Positions 62,117-64,000 of a DNA stretch of 64,000 nt are shown here, in pieces. The stretch comes from Micromonospora parathelypteridis (GTDB lineage Bacteria; Actinomycetota; Actinomycetes; Mycobacteriales; Micromonosporaceae): contig NZ_JACHDP010000001.1 in the NCBI RefSeq assembly GCF_014201145.1, positions 62,001 to 126,000 of the forward strand, given 5' to 3'. The translations under genes and the position numbers were made by a program. The notes beneath the pieces are model-generated. The model made no database searches. It had not been told where the DNA came from and saw only the letters and a program-made list of their open reading frames with translations. Every line of letters begins with the position of its first letter. Position 1 is the first letter of the stretch.

Positions 62117-62560
62117 ATGGGCTGGATCGCGGTGGTTGGAACCTTGGCCGGGACCGTCATTGGGATGATCGGAACGATCGCTGGCCAACGAGTGGCTGCC
62201 AGCGCGGCGGAATCCCGCGAGCGACTCCAGCGCCGTGCAGCTCTACGTGGCGAGCGCAAAATCGCGGTCGACGCCTTCCTCGAGGCCGCCCAAGAAACCG
62301 AGGTGGCGGCCGCCAATCGCAAATCCCTTTCCGACAAGGAGAAGGATCACGTCGCTAAGCAACTGTGGTCTCGCCACAAGCAACTTACGTTGATTTGTTC
62401 GGACGAACTCAGCACTGCGGCAGACAATCTTGCGAACGAGCTCGGCCACTGCCTGTGGCAGGGCGCGCCTGACGGGCAGCGGGTTTATGAGGCTATCGGA
62501 GAGCAGACACGTCTGTTCCGGCAAGCCGCGAAGGCCGAGTTGACGTGGTCAGAGCAATGA
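62117..62560 (+). CDS. Small membrane-anchored helical protein
   Basis: 147 residues. ATG 62117 has AAGGGG 6 nt upstream; ATG 62111 abuts it and is less likely. One N-terminal membrane segment (WIAVVGTLAGTVIGMIGTIA) precedes long charged helices (ERLQRRAALRGERKIAVDAF). Same layout as the 190-residue protein at 13679-14251 beside the NACHT gene. GC is lower than in neighbours, hinting at recent gain. Function unknown. Confidence 0.65.
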   Translation: MGWIAVVGTLAGTVIGMIGTIAGQRVAASAAESRERLQRRAALRGERKIAVDAFLEAAQETEVAAANRKSLSDKEKDHVAKQLWSRHKQLTLICSDELSTAADNLANELGHCLWQGAPDGQRVYEAIGEQTRLFRQAAKAELTWSEQ

Positions 62561-62697
62561 GCAGCTCGGCGCCGGACTCACCGTCATCGACATAGGCGGA
62601 TGGCCGTCGCCCGGGCCAGTCGGTCAGGCCGTTCCAGCACCGCCGATGTCCTCGATCAGGGAACCGGCACCGCACACGCCCTGGCCTGCGCAGCCGC

Positions 62698-63543
62698 TCA
62701 GGGCTTGCGGGCCACCGCGCCGTAGATGGAGGCGTCGGCCAGGGGCGGCCGCTGCTCCGGTGGCACCTGCGGCCGCCACTCGGCGACCGGAACGATGCCC
62801 GGCTCGGCCAGCTCCAGACCGGCGAAGAAGCGGGCGAACTCGGCGCGGTCGCGAGGCACGGCGTCCTGCTTCATTCGGCCGGCCGCGAACTCGGCCTCCA
62901 TCCGTTTGACGATCTCGGTGGGGATGTGGTCGGTGGTGAAGTGGGTCAGCGCCAGCCAACTCCCGGAGGGCAGCGCGTCGAGCAGCCGGGCAACCTGCTC
63001 GTGTGGGCGGTCGTCGTCGGTGAGGAAGTGCGTCACGGCGACCAGCACCAGGGCCACCGGCCGGGACAGGTCCAGTGTGGCGTGCAGCTGCGGGTCGGCG
63101 AGGATCTGCTCCGGTGCGCGCAGGTCGGCGTCCAGGTAGGCGGTGGCGCCGGCCGGGTTGCTGGTCAGCAGTGCGCGGGCGTGGACCAGCACCATCGGGT
63201 CGTTGTCGACGTAGACCACGTGGGCCTCGGGGGCGACCGACTGGGCGACCTCGTGGGTGTTGTCGGCGCTCGGGATGCCCGTGCCGACGTCGAGGAACTG
63301 CCGGACTCCAGCCTCCTCGGCGAGGAACCGCACCGCCCGGCCGAGGAAGGCCCGGTTCTCCCGTGCGAGGGTGCGCACGCCCGGGTAGACGGCGGCGATC
63401 TGGTCGCCGGACTCCCGGTCGACGGCGAAATTGTCCTTGCCGCCGAGCCAGTAGTTGTAGCGGCGGGCCGGGTGCACGGTCGTGGTGTCGATCGGCTCGA
63501 CACCACGGCTTTCGGACAGATCCGAGGTGGATGGCACCGTCAC
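62698..63543 (-). CDS. SAM-dependent methyltransferase, Methyltransf_19/DUF574 type
   Basis: 281 residues from GTG 63543 with GGGGAGG 4-5 nt upstream. ARRYNYWLGGKDNFAVD is the family hallmark, FLDVGTGIPSADNTHEVAQ the SAM-binding loop, VVYVDNDPMVLVHARALL the acidic second strand and VTHFLTDDD the later block. These are abundant in actinomycetes, often of unknown substrate. Confidence 0.95.
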   Translation of the reverse strand: MTVPSTSDLSESRGVEPIDTTTVHPARRYNYWLGGKDNFAVDRESGDQIAAVYPGVRTLARENRAFLGRAVRFLAEEAGVRQFLDVGTGIPSADNTHEVAQSVAPEAHVVYVDNDPMVLVHARALLTSNPAGATAYLDADLRAPEQILADPQLHATLDLSRPVALVLVAVTHFLTDDDRPHEQVARLLDALPSGSWLALTHFTTDHIPTEIVKRMEAEFAAGRMKQDAVPRDRAEFARFFAGLELAEPGIVPVAEWRPQVPPEQRPPLADASIYGAVARKP

Positions 63544-63702
63544 GAGACCTCCCCAGGTCAACCGGCTACGCCGCCGCATGGCTCGACGCCCACCCGGACC
63601 ATGGTAGGTGCTCCCCGTGGCGGCGCGGTGCCCGTCGCTCGTCGGGACCGGCGGACCGCGCGCGGGTGCCGCCCGAGCAGGAAACCGCTTACCAGGCGGC
63701 TA

Positions 63703-63758
63703 TTGACGGTCATCACTGGCTGTCAGTACCGTGATGCGGGCAGTGTGAAAGCGCTTTC
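63703..63758 (+). promoter_or_regulatory. Promoter with LacI-type operator for the ThuA-like gene
   Basis: TTGACG (63703-63708) and TACCGT (63727-63732) are 18 bp apart; GAAAGCGCTTTC (63747-63758), a perfect palindrome typical of LacI-family sugar regulators, lies just downstream of the expected start. Confidence 0.65.
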
Positions 63759-63789
63759 CGACCCTCACCGTCCGACAGGGAGCGCCCCC

Positions 63790-64000
63790 ATGCCCCGATA
63801 CCTCCGTGCGTTCTGCCTCGCCCTGCTCGCCGTCGCCACCGTGGTGAGCACCACCACCGCCCTGCCCGCCGAGGCCGCCCCCCGCTTCCGGGTGCTGGTC
63901 TTCTCCAAGATCACCAACTTCTACCATGACTCGATCCCGGCCGGCGTCGCCGCGATCCAGCAGCTCGGCACCACCCACAACTTCGAGGTCGTCGCCACCA
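63790..64000 (+). CDS. Secreted ThuA-like domain protein (5' part)
   Basis: First 70 residues only; the gene runs past the right edge. A Sec signal (CLALLAVATVVSTTTALPAEA) is followed by FRVLVFSKITNFYHDSIPAG, the opening strand of ThuA-like (trehalose-utilisation) glutamine-amidotransferase-fold domains, often fused to sugar-binding or PKD/CBM modules in actinomycetes. The LacI-type operator upstream suggests carbohydrate control. Confidence 0.8.
   Translation, partial: MPRYLRAFCLALLAVATVVSTTTALPAEAAPRFRVLVFSKITNFYHDSIPAGVAAIQQLGTTHNFEVVAT

Overview
The window is about 72% GC with GTG/TTG starts, Tat and lipoprotein signals, Micromonospora/Streptomyces-type families (SCO5389 family, Methyltransf_19-type methyltransferase, Trypco2, ROK and MarR regulators) and many apparently leaderless genes. 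It reads as an actinomycete chromosome, most likely Micromonosporaceae (Micromonospora or a relative). No rRNA, tRNA, CRISPR array, IS element or phage module was seen. The genus is an inference from style, not from a marker gene.

Layout. 1-7.2 kb: 3' end of a secreted pectate lyase; a RelA/SpoT-type HD protein; a TIR-like/helical-repeat protein behind a 12-codon coupled leader ORF; a Tat-exported FAD oxidase; two translationally coupled polyprenol-phosphate-mannose-type glycosyltransferases. 7.3-14.3 kb: a conflict-type block with an SPFH-like protein, a KAP P-loop NTPase fused to a response-regulator receiver, a small CoaD-like nucleotidyltransferase, a membrane NACHT ATPase and its small membrane partner. 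14.4-24.8 kb: RibD/DHFR-like reductase, a membrane protein/winged-helix pair, a DUF559 protein, an ABC exporter divergent from its MarR regulator, an N-acetylglutaminylglutamine amidotransferase facing a YbdK-type carboxylate-amine ligase, a short GntR regulator with a small Cys/His protein, and a flavin amine oxidase.

24.9-33.9 kb is a beta-glucan locus: a secreted CBM32-CBM32-beta-helix enzyme, a ROK repressor, a sugar ABC importer and a GH1 beta-glucosidase, with AT-rich and LacI-type operators in the control regions. 34-39.9 kb: TMEM175 channel, PaoABC-like molybdenum aldehyde oxidoreductase, ArsR/AHSA1 pair, Nudix hydrolase. 40-50.7 kb: ABC exporter, flavin reductase, a cNMP-sensor histidine kinase coupled to a receiver-thioredoxin-reductase-like fusion, a membrane alpha/beta-hydrolase, smpB, a SCO5389-family protein behind a Zur-like box, an orphan Phd antitoxin and a GNAT. 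50.8-53.8 kb: PIG-V-like mannosyltransferase divergent from a UGM-like FAD oxidoreductase.

The most striking system is at 53.9-59.4 kb: a Trypco2 protein and a 1715-residue trypsin-NTPase-solenoid protein whose C-terminal half holds eleven nearly identical 38-residue (114-bp) tandem repeats, behind a dyad that overlaps the likely -10. With the KAP-receiver fusion, the membrane NACHT and the TIR-like protein it makes the window rich in regulated, NTP-dependent conflict-type genes. 59.4-64 kb: MFS exporter divergent from LysR, a small membrane protein, a SAM methyltransferase and the start of a secreted ThuA-like gene under a LacI-type operator.

A second notable feature is an unannotated imperfect palindrome of about 80 bp, sharing the core GATCGTGCTCGATCC, present twice (39.9 and 49.5 kb) and both times between convergent genes.
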